Positions 25,656 through 33,690 of a stretch of DNA of 64,000 nucleotides are shown here, one piece after another. The first letter of the stretch is position 1. Each line of letters starts with the position of its first letter. A program made the translations under genes and the position numbers. The stretch is from Nocardioides campestrisoli (lineage in GTDB: Bacteria > Actinomycetota > Actinomycetes > Propionibacteriales > Nocardioidaceae): assembly GCF_013624435.2 (NCBI RefSeq), contig NZ_CP061768.1, positions 1,704,001 through 1,768,000 of the forward strand. Reading direction: 5' to 3'. The notes beneath the pieces are model-generated. The model saw nothing but the letters and a program-made list of their open reading frames with translations, was not told where the DNA came from and did not search any database.

Positions 25656-26726
25656 ATGCGCGTCCTCCTTGCCGGCGGTGGCACCGCCGGGCACACCTCG
25701 CCCCTGCTCGCCACGGCAGACGCCCTGCGTCGCCTCGTCCCCGACGTGGACGTGACCGCGCTGGGCACCAGCACGGGCCTGGAGGCCCGGCTGGTCCCCG
25801 AGGCCGGTCTCCCGCTGGAGGTCGTCCCGCGGGTGCCGCTCCCGCGGCGCCCCGGTGTGGACCTGCTGCGTACGCCGGGTCGCCTGCTGGCCGCCCGTCG
25901 CGCCGCCCTGGAGGTGGTGGACCGGGTGCGCCCCGACGTGGTCGTCGGGTTCGGCGGCTACGTCTCGGTGCCGGCCTACCTGGCCGCCCGGGCGCGGCGG
26001 ATCCCCCTGGTCGTGCACGAGGGCAACGCCCTGCCGGGGATCGCCAACCGCCTGGGAGCGCGGATGACCCAGCACGTGGCCACCAGCTTTCCCGGCACCC
26101 GGCTCCCGCACGCCACCTACGTCGGACTGCCCGTGCGACGGATGATCTCCACCCTGGACCGGTCGGCGCTGCGCGAGCAGGCGCTGGCCGAGTTCGGGCT
26201 CGCGGCCGACCGGCCGGTGCTGCTGGTGACCGGCGGCTCGCAGGGAGCCGCGCGGATCAATGCGGCCGTGCTGGGCGCTGCCCCCGCGCTGGCCGAGGCT
26301 GGCGTCCAGGTGCTGCACGTCGTGGGTCCCAAGCAGGAGGTCGTCGCTCCCATGGGCGACGTGGCCTACGTGGTCCGCCACTACGTGGACCGGATGGACC
26401 TGGCCTACGCCGCCGCCGACGCGGTGCTGTGCCGCGCAGGCAGCAACACCGTCACCGAGGTCTCCGGGGTGGGACTGCCGGCCGTCTACGTGCCGCTTCC
26501 GATCGGCAACGGGGAGCAGGCCCTCAACGCCCGTCCGGTCGTCGAGGCCGGCGGCGGGCTGCTGGTCGAGGACGCGACGCTGACCCCGGCCTGGGTGGCC
26601 GCCGAGCTGCTGCCCCTGCTGACCGACCCGGCCCGGCTCGCGGAGATGGGCGCCGCGGCTTCCGGCGCCGTCCCCCTGGACGCCGACGAGCGCCTCGCGG
26701 CGATGATCCTGGAGGCTGCCCGGTGA
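25656..26726 (+). CDS. murG: UDP-GlcNAc transferase MurG (lipid II synthesis)
   Basis: A 356-aa GT28 glycosyltransferase of the GT-B fold that converts lipid I to lipid II at the inner face of the membrane. Signatures are LLAGGGTAGHTSPLLATADAL with the G-rich loop, the hydrophobic PDVVVGFGGYVSVPAYLAA patch, VVHEGNALPGIANRL, LLVTGGSQGAARIN, and the donor-binding CRAGSNTVTEVSGVGLPAVYVPLPIGNGEQALNA. The stop overlaps the murC start by 4 bases. Confidence 0.96.
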   Translation: MRVLLAGGGTAGHTSPLLATADALRRLVPDVDVTALGTSTGLEARLVPEAGLPLEVVPRVPLPRRPGVDLLRTPGRLLAARRAALEVVDRVRPDVVVGFGGYVSVPAYLAARARRIPLVVHEGNALPGIANRLGARMTQHVATSFPGTRLPHATYVGLPVRRMISTLDRSALREQALAEFGLAADRPVLLVTGGSQGAARINAAVLGAAPALAEAGVQVLHVVGPKQEVVAPMGDVAYVVRHYVDRMDLAYAAADAVLCRAGSNTVTEVSGVGLPAVYVPLPIGNGEQALNARPVVEAGGGLLVEDATLTPAWVAAELLPLLTDPARLAEMGAAASGAVPLDADERLAAMILEAAR

Positions 26727-28141
26727 AGATCCCGGTCCCCGACGTCCTGCTCCCGGCCGAGGACCTCGGACACGTGCACTTCGTCGGCATCGGCGGGGCC
26801 GGCCTGTCGGCCATCGCCCGCCTGATGCTCGCGCGCGGTGTCCGGGTCTCCGGCAGTGACGGCGCCGACTCCCCGACGCTGGCGCGGCTGGCCGAGCTCG
26901 GCGCCACGGTCCACGTGGGCCACGCCGCGGCCCACGTCGAGGGCGCCGACACCCTGGTGGTCTCCACCGCGGTGCGCGAGGACAACCCGGAGGTGGTCGC
27001 GGCGCGGGAGCACGGGCTGCGGGTCTGGCCGAGGTCGGCCGGTCTCGCCTCGGTGATGGCCGGGCACCGGACCGTCGCGGTGGCCGGCACGCACGGCAAG
27101 ACCACCACCACCTCGTTGCTCACGGTGGCGCTGCAGGCGGCCGGGGCGGACCCGACGTACGCGGTGGGCGGCGACCTCGCGGCCACGGGGGCGAACGCGC
27201 ACCTGGGGTCGGGCGACCTGTTCGTCGCCGAGGCGGACGAGAGCGACGGGGCCTTCCTGGTCTACCGCCCGCACGGCGCGGTGGTGACCAACGTCGAGGC
27301 CGACCACCTGGACCACTTCGGCACGCCGGAGGCGTACCGGGCGGCCTTCTCGGCGTTCCTGGACCGGATCGACCCCGACGGCTTCCTGGTCTGCGTCGTC
27401 GACGACCCGGGAGCCGCGACCTTGGCCGAGGAGGCCCGGGCCCGAGGCCTGGACGTGCTCGGGGTGGGGGAGTCCGAGGGCGCGGAGCTGCGACTGGTGG
27501 ACCTGCGCTTCGAGGGCACGGACTCCTCGGCGACCGTGCTGCACGCCGGCGAGGAGCTCGGCCGGCTCCGGCTGCGGATCCCGGGTCGTCACTACCTGCT
27601 CGACGCCGCCGCGGCGCTGGGCGCGGGTCTGCGCCTCGGGTTCGGCTTCGAGGAGCTGGTCACCGGGCTGGCGGGCTTCACCGGGACCCGACGGCGGATG
27701 GAGGCCAAGGGCGAGACCGCCGGTGTCCGGGTCTACGACAGCTACGCCCACCACCCCGTGGAGATCGCGGGCGACCTGCAGGCCGCCCGCGCGGTAGCCG
27801 GCGAGGGACGGGTGCTGGTGGCCTTCCAGCCCCACCTGGTCTCGCGGACCCGCATCTTCGGCCGCGAGATGGGGGAGGCCCTGGCGGCGGCCGACGAGGT
27901 GGTCGTGCTCGACGTCTACGTCGCGCGCGAGGAGCCGGACCCCGAGGTGACCGGCGCGCTGGTGGCCGATGCCTGCCCGCTGCCGCCCGACCGGGTCGTC
28001 TTCGTCCCGGAGATGGGCGACGTCCCGGCCGAGCTGGTACGGCGCGCCCGTCCGGGCGACCTGGTGCTCACCCTCGGGGCAGGCTCGGTGACCACCCTCG
28101 GCCCCCAGGTGCTGGAGCTCCTCGAGCGGACCGGCCGCTGA
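26723..28141 (+). CDS. murC: UDP-N-acetylmuramate--L-alanine ligase MurC
   Basis: 472 aa, adds the first L-alanine. It has HFVGIGGAGLSAIARLMLARGVRVSGSD (Rossmann), VAVAGTHGKTTTTSLL (P-loop), EADESDGAFLVYRPHGAVVTNVEADHLDHFG, RRMEAKGETAGVRVYDSYAHHPVEI and FQPHLVSRTRIF. GTG 26723 overlaps the murG stop. The TGA overlaps the ftsQ ATG by one base. murB, which makes its substrate, is not in the window. Confidence 0.96.
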   Translation: MKIPVPDVLLPAEDLGHVHFVGIGGAGLSAIARLMLARGVRVSGSDGADSPTLARLAELGATVHVGHAAAHVEGADTLVVSTAVREDNPEVVAAREHGLRVWPRSAGLASVMAGHRTVAVAGTHGKTTTTSLLTVALQAAGADPTYAVGGDLAATGANAHLGSGDLFVAEADESDGAFLVYRPHGAVVTNVEADHLDHFGTPEAYRAAFSAFLDRIDPDGFLVCVVDDPGAATLAEEARARGLDVLGVGESEGAELRLVDLRFEGTDSSATVLHAGEELGRLRLRIPGRHYLLDAAAALGAGLRLGFGFEELVTGLAGFTGTRRRMEAKGETAGVRVYDSYAHHPVEIAGDLQAARAVAGEGRVLVAFQPHLVSRTRIFGREMGEALAAADEVVVLDVYVAREEPDPEVTGALVADACPLPPDRVVFVPEMGDVPAELVRRARPGDLVLTLGAGSVTTLGPQVLELLERTGR

Positions 28142-28896
28142 TGGTCCGGCTGCCGGGTCGCTCCGCCGAGCCGGAGCCCGGGGAGCGGACCCGTAAGCGG
28201 TTCGTCCGGCGCCAGTGGGCCCGCCGCTGGGGCTTGTGGCGGCCGCTGCTGGTGGCCGTGCTCGCGGCGGCCCTGCTCGCCACCGGCGCCTGGGTCGTCT
28301 GGTCCTCCGAGGTGCTCGGCGTCGACCGGGTCTCCGTCGAGGGGACCGAGCTGCTCTCGGCTGCGCAGGTGCGGGCCGCCGCCGGGGTCGAGCCGGGGAC
28401 GCCGTTGGCCCGGGTGGACCTCGACCGGGTGGCGCGCCGGGTGGAGACCCTCGCCGAGGTGCGCGGTGCCTCGGTGCGGCGGGCCTGGCCCGACGCGGTG
28501 GTCGTCGACGTCGAGGAGCGCGTGGCCGTCGCGGTGGTGGACCTGGGGACGAGCCTGCGGGGGATGGACCGCGATGGCGTGGTCTTCACCCGCTACGAGC
28601 GTCCGCCCGAGGACCTGCCCCGGGTCCGGGTGGTCGGCGCGCCCGACAACGAGGCCTTCCGGGAGGCCGCCGCGGTGGTCTCCTCGCTGCCCACCGACCT
28701 GGCCGCCCAGGTGCACCACGTCGACGTGGAGACGGTGGACCGGATCTCCCTGGCCCTGCGCGACGAGCGCGTGGTCGTGTGGGGGAGCGCGGAGCAGTCG
28801 GAGGAGAAGGCGGCCGTGCTGGGGGCGCTGCTCCAGGCCCGCGAGGCGAAGCGCTACGACGTCAGCGTGCCGGGCCAGCCCGTCACCTCGGGCTGA
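28141..28896 (+). CDS. ftsQ: cell-division protein FtsQ
   Basis: 251 aa. A basic cytoplasmic N-terminus (KRFVRRQWARRW) precedes one membrane helix (PLLVAVLAAALLATGAWVVW). Then come a POTRA domain starting EVLGVDRVSVEGTELLSAAQVRAAAGVEPGTPLARVDL and the FtsQ/DivIB beta domain with VRRAWPDAVVVDVEERVAVAVV. It links FtsL/FtsB-type proteins at the septum. It is the last gene before a 229-base gap that carries the ftsZ promoter region. Confidence 0.93.
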   Translation: MVRLPGRSAEPEPGERTRKRFVRRQWARRWGLWRPLLVAVLAAALLATGAWVVWSSEVLGVDRVSVEGTELLSAAQVRAAAGVEPGTPLARVDLDRVARRVETLAEVRGASVRRAWPDAVVVDVEERVAVAVVDLGTSLRGMDRDGVVFTRYERPPEDLPRVRVVGAPDNEAFREAAAVVSSLPTDLAAQVHHVDVETVDRISLALRDERVVVWGSAEQSEEKAAVLGALLQAREAKRYDVSVPGQPVTSG

Positions 28897-28966
28897 GTCT
28901 CCGCTTTTCTTTGCACGCGCCGCGTGTCTGCGGCGTGTCCTGCGATTTTCGGCGTCCGGATCTGCC

Positions 28967-29026
28967 TAGTGTCTTTCACAACGCGAGGTTGACATAACTA
29001 TAACCCTCAGGCTCACGGTTAGGGTT
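28967..29026 (+). promoter_or_regulatory. ftsZ upstream promoter region
   Basis: The 229-base gap before ftsZ holds TAGTGT (28967-28972), a consensus -35 TTGACA (28989-28994), the A/T-rich TAACTATAA just after it, and TAGGGT (29020-29025). Pairing of -35 and -10 elements is uncertain because the TTGACA-TAGGGT spacing is 25 bases. An inverted repeat AACCCT (29002-29007) / AGGGTT (29021-29026) brackets the putative start region and could be an operator. Multiple ftsZ promoters are common in actinobacteria. Confidence 0.5.
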
Positions 29027-29047
29027 TCCGGCCGGGCCAGGGGGGAC

Positions 29048-29072
29048 GAGGCGTGGCAACCCGCCTCTTTTT
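29048..29072 (+). terminator. intrinsic-terminator-like hairpin in the ftsZ leader
   Basis: GAGGCG (29048-29053), 8-base loop, CGCCTC (29062-29067), then five T (29068-29072). It is the only stem-plus-T-run of this form noticed in the window. It lies between the promoter region and the ftsZ start, so it could end read-through from ftsQ or act as an attenuator of ftsZ. Confidence 0.5.
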
Positions 29073-29125
29073 CACCGCAGACAGCGCGGGCCGCGATCCG
29101 GCCCACACCAAGGAAGGCGTAGACC

Positions 29126-30379
29126 GTGGCAGCAGCCCAGAACTACCTGGCGATCATCAAGGTCGTGGGCATCGGTGGTGGTGGCGTCAACGCCGTCAAC
29201 CGGATGATCGAGGTCGGCCTCAAGGGTGTCGAGTTCATCGCGATCAACACCGACGCCCAGGCGTTGCTGATGAGCGACGCCGACGTCAAGCTCGACATCG
29301 GGCGCGAGCTCACCCGTGGCCTCGGCGCAGGCGCCAACCCCGACGTGGGGGCGCGCGCCGCTGAGGACCACGCGGACGAGATCGAAGAGGTCATCAAGGG
29401 CGCCGACATGGTCTTCGTGACCGCCGGCGAAGGCGGCGGCACCGGCACCGGCGGCGCGCCCGTGGTGGCGCGGATCGCGCGCTCGCTCGGTGCCCTGACC
29501 ATCGGTGTGGTGACGCGCCCGTTCGCCTTCGAGGGACGCCGTCGCGCCAACTCCGCGGAGGAGGGGATCGCCCAGCTCCGCGAGGAGGTCGACACCCTCA
29601 TCGTCATCCCCAACGACCGGCTGCTCTCGATCAGCGACCGCAACGTCTCGATCCTCGACGCCTTCAAGCAGGCCGACCAGGTGCTCCTGCAGGGTGTCTC
29701 GGGCATCACGGACCTGATCACCACGCCCGGGCTGATCAACCTCGACTTCGCCGACGTGAAGTCGGTCATGGCCAACGCCGGCTCCGCCCTGATGGGCATC
29801 GGCTCCGCGCGAGGCGAGGACCGGGCCGTCGCGGCCGCGGAGATGGCCGTCTCCAGCCCGCTGCTGGAGGCTTCCATCGAGGGCGCCCACGGCGTGCTCC
29901 TCTCCATCGCCGGCGGCTCCGACCTCGGTCTCTTCGAGATCAACGAGGCCGCCGCGCTGGTCTCCGAGGCGGCGCACGCCGAGGCCAACATCATCTTCGG
30001 GGCGACGATCGACGACGCTCTCGGCGACGAGGTGCGGGTGACCGTGATCGCGGCCGGGTTCGACGGCGGCATGCCCAAGCGGCGCGAGAACAGCTCGGGC
30101 TTCAACCGGCCGACCGTGCAGGCGCCCAAGGAGCGGCCGTCCCTGCAAGGGTCCGCGGAGCGCGAGACGGTGCGCGCCCAGTCGGGTGGCCAGGCAGGTG
30201 CCGCGCAGTCGCGGGGCTCCGAGCGTGCGCCCGAGGCGCGTCCGTCCCAGGAGCGGCAGGCTCCGGCCCAGAGCCGTCCGGTGGCCGCCCAGCAGGCGGC
30301 GCCCGCCGAGCGGCCGCGTCCCTCCCGCCAGGTCGAGTTCGACGACGACGACCTCGACATCCCCGACTTCCTGAAGTAG
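29126..30379 (+). CDS. ftsZ: cell-division GTPase FtsZ
   Basis: A 417-aa tubulin homologue that forms the Z ring. The GTP-binding loop GGGTGTG is at residues 103-109; other signatures are [59 protein letters not shown] and the T7-loop region [25 protein letters not shown] Gln/Arg/Ala/Pro-rich linker (about residues 325-400) leads to the conserved tail [12 protein letters not shown], which binds SepF and other partners. GTG 29126 has AAGGAAGG just upstream. ftsA is absent, as in other actinobacteria, so SepF encoded downstream is the likely membrane tether. Confidence 0.98.
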   Translation: MAAAQNYLAIIKVVGIGGGGVNAVNRMIEVGLKGVEFIAINTDAQALLMSDADVKLDIGRELTRGLGAGANPDVGARAAEDHADEIEEVIKGADMVFVTAGEGGGTGTGGAPVVARIARSLGALTIGVVTRPFAFEGRRRANSAEEGIAQLREEVDTLIVIPNDRLLSISDRNVSILDAFKQADQVLLQGVSGITDLITTPGLINLDFADVKSVMANAGSALMGIGSARGEDRAVAAAEMAVSSPLLEASIEGAHGVLLSIAGGSDLGLFEINEAAALVSEAAHAEANIIFGATIDDALGDEVRVTVIAAGFDGGMPKRRENSSGFNRPTVQAPKERPSLQGSAERETVRAQSGGQAGAAQSRGSERAPEARPSQERQAPAQSRPVAAQQAAPAERPRPSRQVEFDDDDLDIPDFLK

Positions 30380-30382
30380 TCC

Positions 30383-31072
30383 GTGTTCGCCTACCGCGAC
30401 TCCCGGAAGGGGGACGTCTCCCAGCTCCGGGTGGACGTCGCCTTCACCGACGCGACCCTCGACCTGCAGGGGCTCGGCGCGGACTTCCTCTCCACCCTCG
30501 CCCGGGTGGAGGGGGAGGCAGGGGTCCCCTTCGCCCGACTGACCCAGGTGCACGGCGACGAGGTCGTCGTCGCCACCGGGCCGATGGGGCTGGACGAGGT
30601 GCCTGCCGGGGACGCCCTGGTCAGCACCACCCGGGGACTCGGGCTGATGATCCGGGTGGCCGACTGCGTGCCCGTGCTCCTGGCCGACCCCGAGGCAGGG
30701 GTGGTCGCCGGGGCGCACGCCGGCCGGCGCGGACTGGAGCTCGACATCGTCACCAGGACCGTGGAGTCGATGCGCCGGCTCGGCGCCCGCGAGATCGTGG
30801 GCTGGATCGGCCCGGCCATCTGCGGTCGGTGCTACGAGGTGCCCGAGCAGATGCGCGACGAGGTGGCCGCGGTGGTGCCCGAGTCCCGGGCCGAGACCTC
30901 CTGGGGCACCGCAGCGCTCGACATCCCCGCGGGGGTCCGCGCGCAGCTGGTCCGCGCCGGGGTCGAGGTCGAGGAGATCGGTCGCTGCACCCGCGAGGAC
31001 GCGCGGCTGCACTCCTACCGCCGTGACGGTGAAGCGGCCGGGCGTCTGGCCGGGCTGGTGTGGCTCTCATGA
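30383..31072 (+). CDS. pgeF: peptidoglycan editing factor PgeF (YfiH/laccase-domain)
   Basis: A 229-aa YfiH-fold protein. Zn-binding-site segments are visible: QVHGDEV, MIRVADCVPVLLADPEAGVVAGAHAGRRG and WIGPAICGRCYEV. Members hydrolyse mis-incorporated amino acids from UDP-MurNAc or act on purine nucleosides. Many relatives have HAGWRG where this one has HAGRRG. GTG 30383 lies 3 bases after the ftsZ stop; the TGA overlaps the yggS ATG by 4 bases. Confidence 0.9.
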   Translation: MFAYRDSRKGDVSQLRVDVAFTDATLDLQGLGADFLSTLARVEGEAGVPFARLTQVHGDEVVVATGPMGLDEVPAGDALVSTTRGLGLMIRVADCVPVLLADPEAGVVAGAHAGRRGLELDIVTRTVESMRRLGAREIVGWIGPAICGRCYEVPEQMRDEVAAVVPESRAETSWGTAALDIPAGVRAQLVRAGVEVEEIGRCTREDARLHSYRRDGEAAGRLAGLVWLS

Positions 31073-31767
31073 CCCGGCGCGAGCAGCTTGCCGCCAACCT
31101 GGACGCCGTACGCGCCCGGATCGACCAGGCCTGCGTCGACTCGGGGCGCGACCCCGGCGAGGTCGGCCTGGTGGTGGTCACCAAGTTCTTCCCGGCCTCC
31201 GACGTCCGGCTGCTGGCCGGGCTGGGGGTCACCGACGTGGGGGAGAACCGGCACCAGGAGGCCCAGGCGAAGGCGGCGGAGTGTGCCGACGCGGGACTGC
31301 GGTGGCACTTCATCGGCGGACTGCAGAGCAACAAGGCCGCGGCCGTCGCCGCCTACTCCGACGTGGTCGAGTCGGTCGACCGGCCCAAGCTCGTGGCACC
31401 GCTGGCCCGCGGCGCGCAGAGCGCGGGTCGGCGGCTCGACGTCCTGGTCCAGGTCAGCCTGGACCCGCCCGGCGCCGCCCACCGGGCAGGAGTGGCGCCC
31501 GCCGCCCTGCGCGGGCTGGCGGAGCAGGTCGCGGGCGAGCCCTCGCTGCGGCTGGCCGGCCTGATGGCCGTCGCGCCGCTGGGGGAGGAGCCGGGGCCGG
31601 CGTTCGCCCGGCTGGCGCAGGTCCGCGCCGAGCTCCTCGCCGACCACCCGGAGGCGACCGTGCTCTCCGCAGGGATGAGCGGAGACCTCGAGGCCGCTGT
31701 CCAGCACGGGGCGACACACGTGCGTGTCGGCTCCGCGATCCTCGGTCCCAGGCCGGAGGTCTTGTAA
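31069..31767 (+). CDS. YggS-family pyridoxal-phosphate homeostasis protein
   Basis: A 232-aa alanine-racemase-like single TIM barrel that binds PLP and buffers its supply. Lys39 in LVVVTKFFP is the Schiff-base lysine. [73 protein letters not shown] are the family blocks. It is the usual neighbour of sepF in Gram-positives. ATG 31069 overlaps pgeF; the stop TAA overlaps the next micro-ORF ATG (TAATG). Confidence 0.94.
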   Translation: MTRREQLAANLDAVRARIDQACVDSGRDPGEVGLVVVTKFFPASDVRLLAGLGVTDVGENRHQEAQAKAAECADAGLRWHFIGGLQSNKAAAVAAYSDVVESVDRPKLVAPLARGAQSAGRRLDVLVQVSLDPPGAAHRAGVAPAALRGLAEQVAGEPSLRLAGLMAVAPLGEEPGPAFARLAQVRAELLADHPEATVLSAGMSGDLEAAVQHGATHVRVGSAILGPRPEVL

Positions 31768-31829
31768 TGTCCAAGAAGATCACGGTGCCCTCAGCCGGCA
31801 CCACGACGTACCGGAGGAAATGGTCATGA
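31767..31829 (+). CDS. 20-codon micro-ORF coupled to yggS and sepF
   Basis: Encodes [21 protein letters not shown] full Shine-Dalgarno GGAGGT (31755-31760) lies 6 bases before its ATG. The ATG overlaps the yggS stop (TAATG) and its TGA overlaps the sepF ATG (ATGA), so translation would be continuous from yggS through to sepF. The peptide is basic (KK, RRK) with one Trp and no hydrophobic helix. The sepF ribosome site GGAGGA lies inside it (31813-31818). It could be a true microprotein or a coupling device that sets SepF levels. No family is recognised. Confidence 0.5.
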   Translation: MSKKITVPSAGTTTYRRKWS

Positions 31830-32326
31830 GCGGCGCGATGCGCAGGATCGGCGAGTACCTCGGCCTGCTCGAGGACACGGGACGGTACGACGACTACCCG
31901 GGCGACCAGGCCGACGACGCCCCCACCACGGTGGGCGAGCGCAGCGAGGCGCGGGCTCCGCGTGAGCGCGCGCAGCCGGCCCTGGTCGCCGACCTGTCCG
32001 AGCGGCGCCGTCCGGCGCCTGTCCCCGACCCCGGAACGGTGCACGAGTTGAGCCGGATCACCACCCTGCACCCCCGTACCTACAACGAGGCGCGCACCGT
32101 CGGCGAGCAGTTCCGGGAAGGCATCCCGGTGATCATGAACCTCTCCGACATGGACGACTCCGACGCCAAGCGGCTGGTCGACTTCGCCGCCGGACTGGTC
32201 TTCGCCACGCGCGGCAGCATCGAGCGGATCACCAACAAGGTGTTCCTGCTCTCCCCGCCCAACGTGACCGTCGCCGCGGAGGAGAAGGAGCGCCTGGTCG
32301 AGGGCGGTTTCTTCAACCAGAGCTAG
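31826..32326 (+). CDS. sepF: cell-division protein SepF
   Basis: 166 aa. N-terminal [17 protein letters not shown] is the membrane-binding amphipathic helix of SepF. A disordered Arg/Pro/Asp-rich linker follows, then the FtsZ-binding domain (residues 75-160) with [63 protein letters not shown]. It is likely the FtsZ membrane anchor here. ATG 31826 is 7 bases after GGAGGA; ATG 31820 is too close to it. The stop TAG starts TAGAGT, a candidate -10 for the next gene. Confidence 0.94.
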   Translation: MSGAMRRIGEYLGLLEDTGRYDDYPGDQADDAPTTVGERSEARAPRERAQPALVADLSERRRPAPVPDPGTVHELSRITTLHPRTYNEARTVGEQFREGIPVIMNLSDMDDSDAKRLVDFAAGLVFATRGSIERITNKVFLLSPPNVTVAAEEKERLVEGGFFNQS

Positions 32327-32329
32327 AGT
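32324..32329 (+). promoter_or_regulatory. putative yggT -10 built on the sepF stop codon
   Basis: TAGAGT, whose TAG is the sepF stop, ends 7 bases before GTG 32337. With no ribosome site for that GTG, a leaderless yggT transcript is plausible. Confidence 0.4.
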
Positions 32330-32336
32330 TCGCCTC

Positions 32337-32630
32337 GTGGTCTTCGTCGGAACGATCCTCTATGCCGTCCTCTGGATCTTCATCGCCCTGATGTTCGTGC
32401 GCTTCGTCGTCGACTGGGTGCAGGTCTTCGCGCGCCAGTGGTCGCCCAGCGGTCCGCTGCTGGTGGTGCTGGAGGGCGTCTACACCGCGACCGATCCGCC
32501 CATCAAGGCGGTACGTCGCTGGGTTCCGTCGATCCGGCTCGGGTCCGTGGCCCTGGACCTGAGCTTCATGATCGTGCTCATCACCGCGTGGCTGCTGCTC
32601 ACGGTGGTGCAGATCGTCTTCCTGTCCTGA
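32337..32630 (+). CDS. YggT family membrane protein
   Basis: 97 aa, two hydrophobic helices (FVGTILYAVLWIFIALMFVRFVVDW at the N-terminus, VALDLSFMIVLITAWLLLTVVQIVFL at the C-terminus) around the conserved ATDPPIKAVRRWVPSIRLGSVALDLS loop. The family is linked to division and osmotic tolerance and to the sepF-divIVA neighbourhood; its molecular role is not known. It lies between sepF and divIVA in the order typical of Gram-positives. Confidence 0.9.
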   Translation: MVFVGTILYAVLWIFIALMFVRFVVDWVQVFARQWSPSGPLLVVLEGVYTATDPPIKAVRRWVPSIRLGSVALDLSFMIVLITAWLLLTVVQIVFLS

Positions 32631-32677
32631 CGCGACCCGTCCAGGTGGACACAGCAGTCACACGGGTCTCCGACCAC

Positions 32678-32700
32678 GCCCCGGGCCGGGGCGCTATTGT
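32678..32700 (+). promoter_or_regulatory. divIVA promoter with adjoining palindrome
   Basis: TATTGT (32695-32700) is a good TAnnnT -10, about 48 bases before the divIVA ATG. Directly upstream is GCCCCGGGCCGGGGC (32678-32692), two 7-base arms around one central base, in the -10/-35 spacer. No clear -35. The palindrome may be an operator or a chance GC structure. Confidence 0.4.
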
Positions 32701-32748
32701 TCCCACAGCAGAACGACCAGATTGCCGACGAAGAGATTGGGTGAGGTC

Positions 32749-33507
32749 ATGCCGCTGACGCCTGAGGACGTGAGCAACAAGCGCTTTACTCCTGTCCGCC
32801 TCCGCGAGGGGTACGACATGGGGGAGGTCGACCAGTTCCTGGACGAGGTCGAGGCCGAGCTTGCCCGGTTGACGAAGGAGAACGACGACCTGCGGGCCAA
32901 GCTGTCCGCCGCGCAGAAGGCCGGTCCGTCCGCGCCCGCTGCCGCGCCGTTCTCGCTCACGCCTGAGCCGAAGGCTGCCGAGCCGGCGCCCGAGCCGGTC
33001 AGGGCCCCCGAGCCCGCCCCCGTGGCTGCTGCCCCGGCCGTGGAGACCATCAAGGTCGAGACCGTGCCCGACGCGTCCAACGCCGCCGCCCGGCTGCTGG
33101 AGATCGCGACCCGCAACGCCGACGAGCTCGTCGACGCCGCCAAGAACGAGGCCGACCGGATCGTCGGGGAGGCACGCACCAAGGCCGAGCGCCTGCAGGC
33201 GGAGTCGAAGACCAACTCCGACCGGATGGAGGCCGAGGCGCGGCAGCGGGCCCAGATGCTGGACTCCGAGACCGCCGAGCGTCGCCAGCAGATGTTCGGG
33301 GACCTGGAGAAGGAGCGGGACAAGCTCAACGGCGAGGTGGAGACCCTCCGCTCGTTCGAGCGCGAGTACCGCTCCCGCCTCAAGACCTACTTCACCCAGC
33401 AGCTGGAGGCCCTCGAGGGCACCGGCAGCCTGGAGAACCCGGCCCCCGGAGAGGGTGCGCCCGCGCCCAAGCGTCTGCGCTCGATCCTGGGTGACGACGA
33501 GGGCTGA
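32749..33507 (+). CDS. divIVA: polar-growth and division scaffold DivIVA (Wag31)
   Basis: A 252-aa coiled-coil protein. The N-terminal DivIVA domain reads MPLTPEDVSNKRFTPVRLREGYDMGEVDQFLDEVEAELARLTKENDDLR. A Pro/Ala/Glu linker (residues 65-105) is followed by a long C-terminal coiled coil (ASNAAARLLEIATRNADELVDAAKNEADRI... to RSRLKTYFTQQLEAL). It recognises negative membrane curvature and directs tip growth in actinobacteria. ATG 32749 has GAGG upstream. A strong hairpin follows the gene. Confidence 0.96.
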   Translation: MPLTPEDVSNKRFTPVRLREGYDMGEVDQFLDEVEAELARLTKENDDLRAKLSAAQKAGPSAPAAAPFSLTPEPKAAEPAPEPVRAPEPAPVAAAPAVETIKVETVPDASNAAARLLEIATRNADELVDAAKNEADRIVGEARTKAERLQAESKTNSDRMEAEARQRAQMLDSETAERRQQMFGDLEKERDKLNGEVETLRSFEREYRSRLKTYFTQQLEALEGTGSLENPAPGEGAPAPKRLRSILGDDEG

Positions 33508-33527
33508 CCTCCACGTCTCGTTCGGCT

Positions 33528-33564
33528 CACGACGGCCGGTCCCACCATGGGGCCGGCCGTCGTG
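33528..33564 (+). terminator. strong GC hairpin after divIVA
   Basis: CACGACGGCCGG (33528-33539) and CCGGCCGTCGTG (33553-33564) are perfect 12-base arms; CCC and GGG in the loop can extend the stem. There is no T-run, as is common for terminators in high-GC actinobacteria. It probably marks the end of the dcw transcription unit. Confidence 0.65.
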
Positions 33565-33630
33565 TGCGTCCGGCGGAAAGAGGGCGTCCGCTAGGGCCAA
33601 AGGTCGGTTGAGTCGGACGATCCGGAGGGC

Positions 33631-33636
33631 TACTGT
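33631..33636 (+). promoter_or_regulatory. -10 element of the DksA/TraR gene
   Basis: TACTGT, 7 bases before an out-of-frame ATG (33644) and 54 bases before the gene's own ATG (33691). It would give a leader of about 48 bases containing a short upstream reading frame. Confidence 0.4.
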
Positions 33637-33690
33637 CCGAGCAATGTGTGGCAGCGGCCACATATTTCTGCTCTCAGGGGGAGTTGTGCC

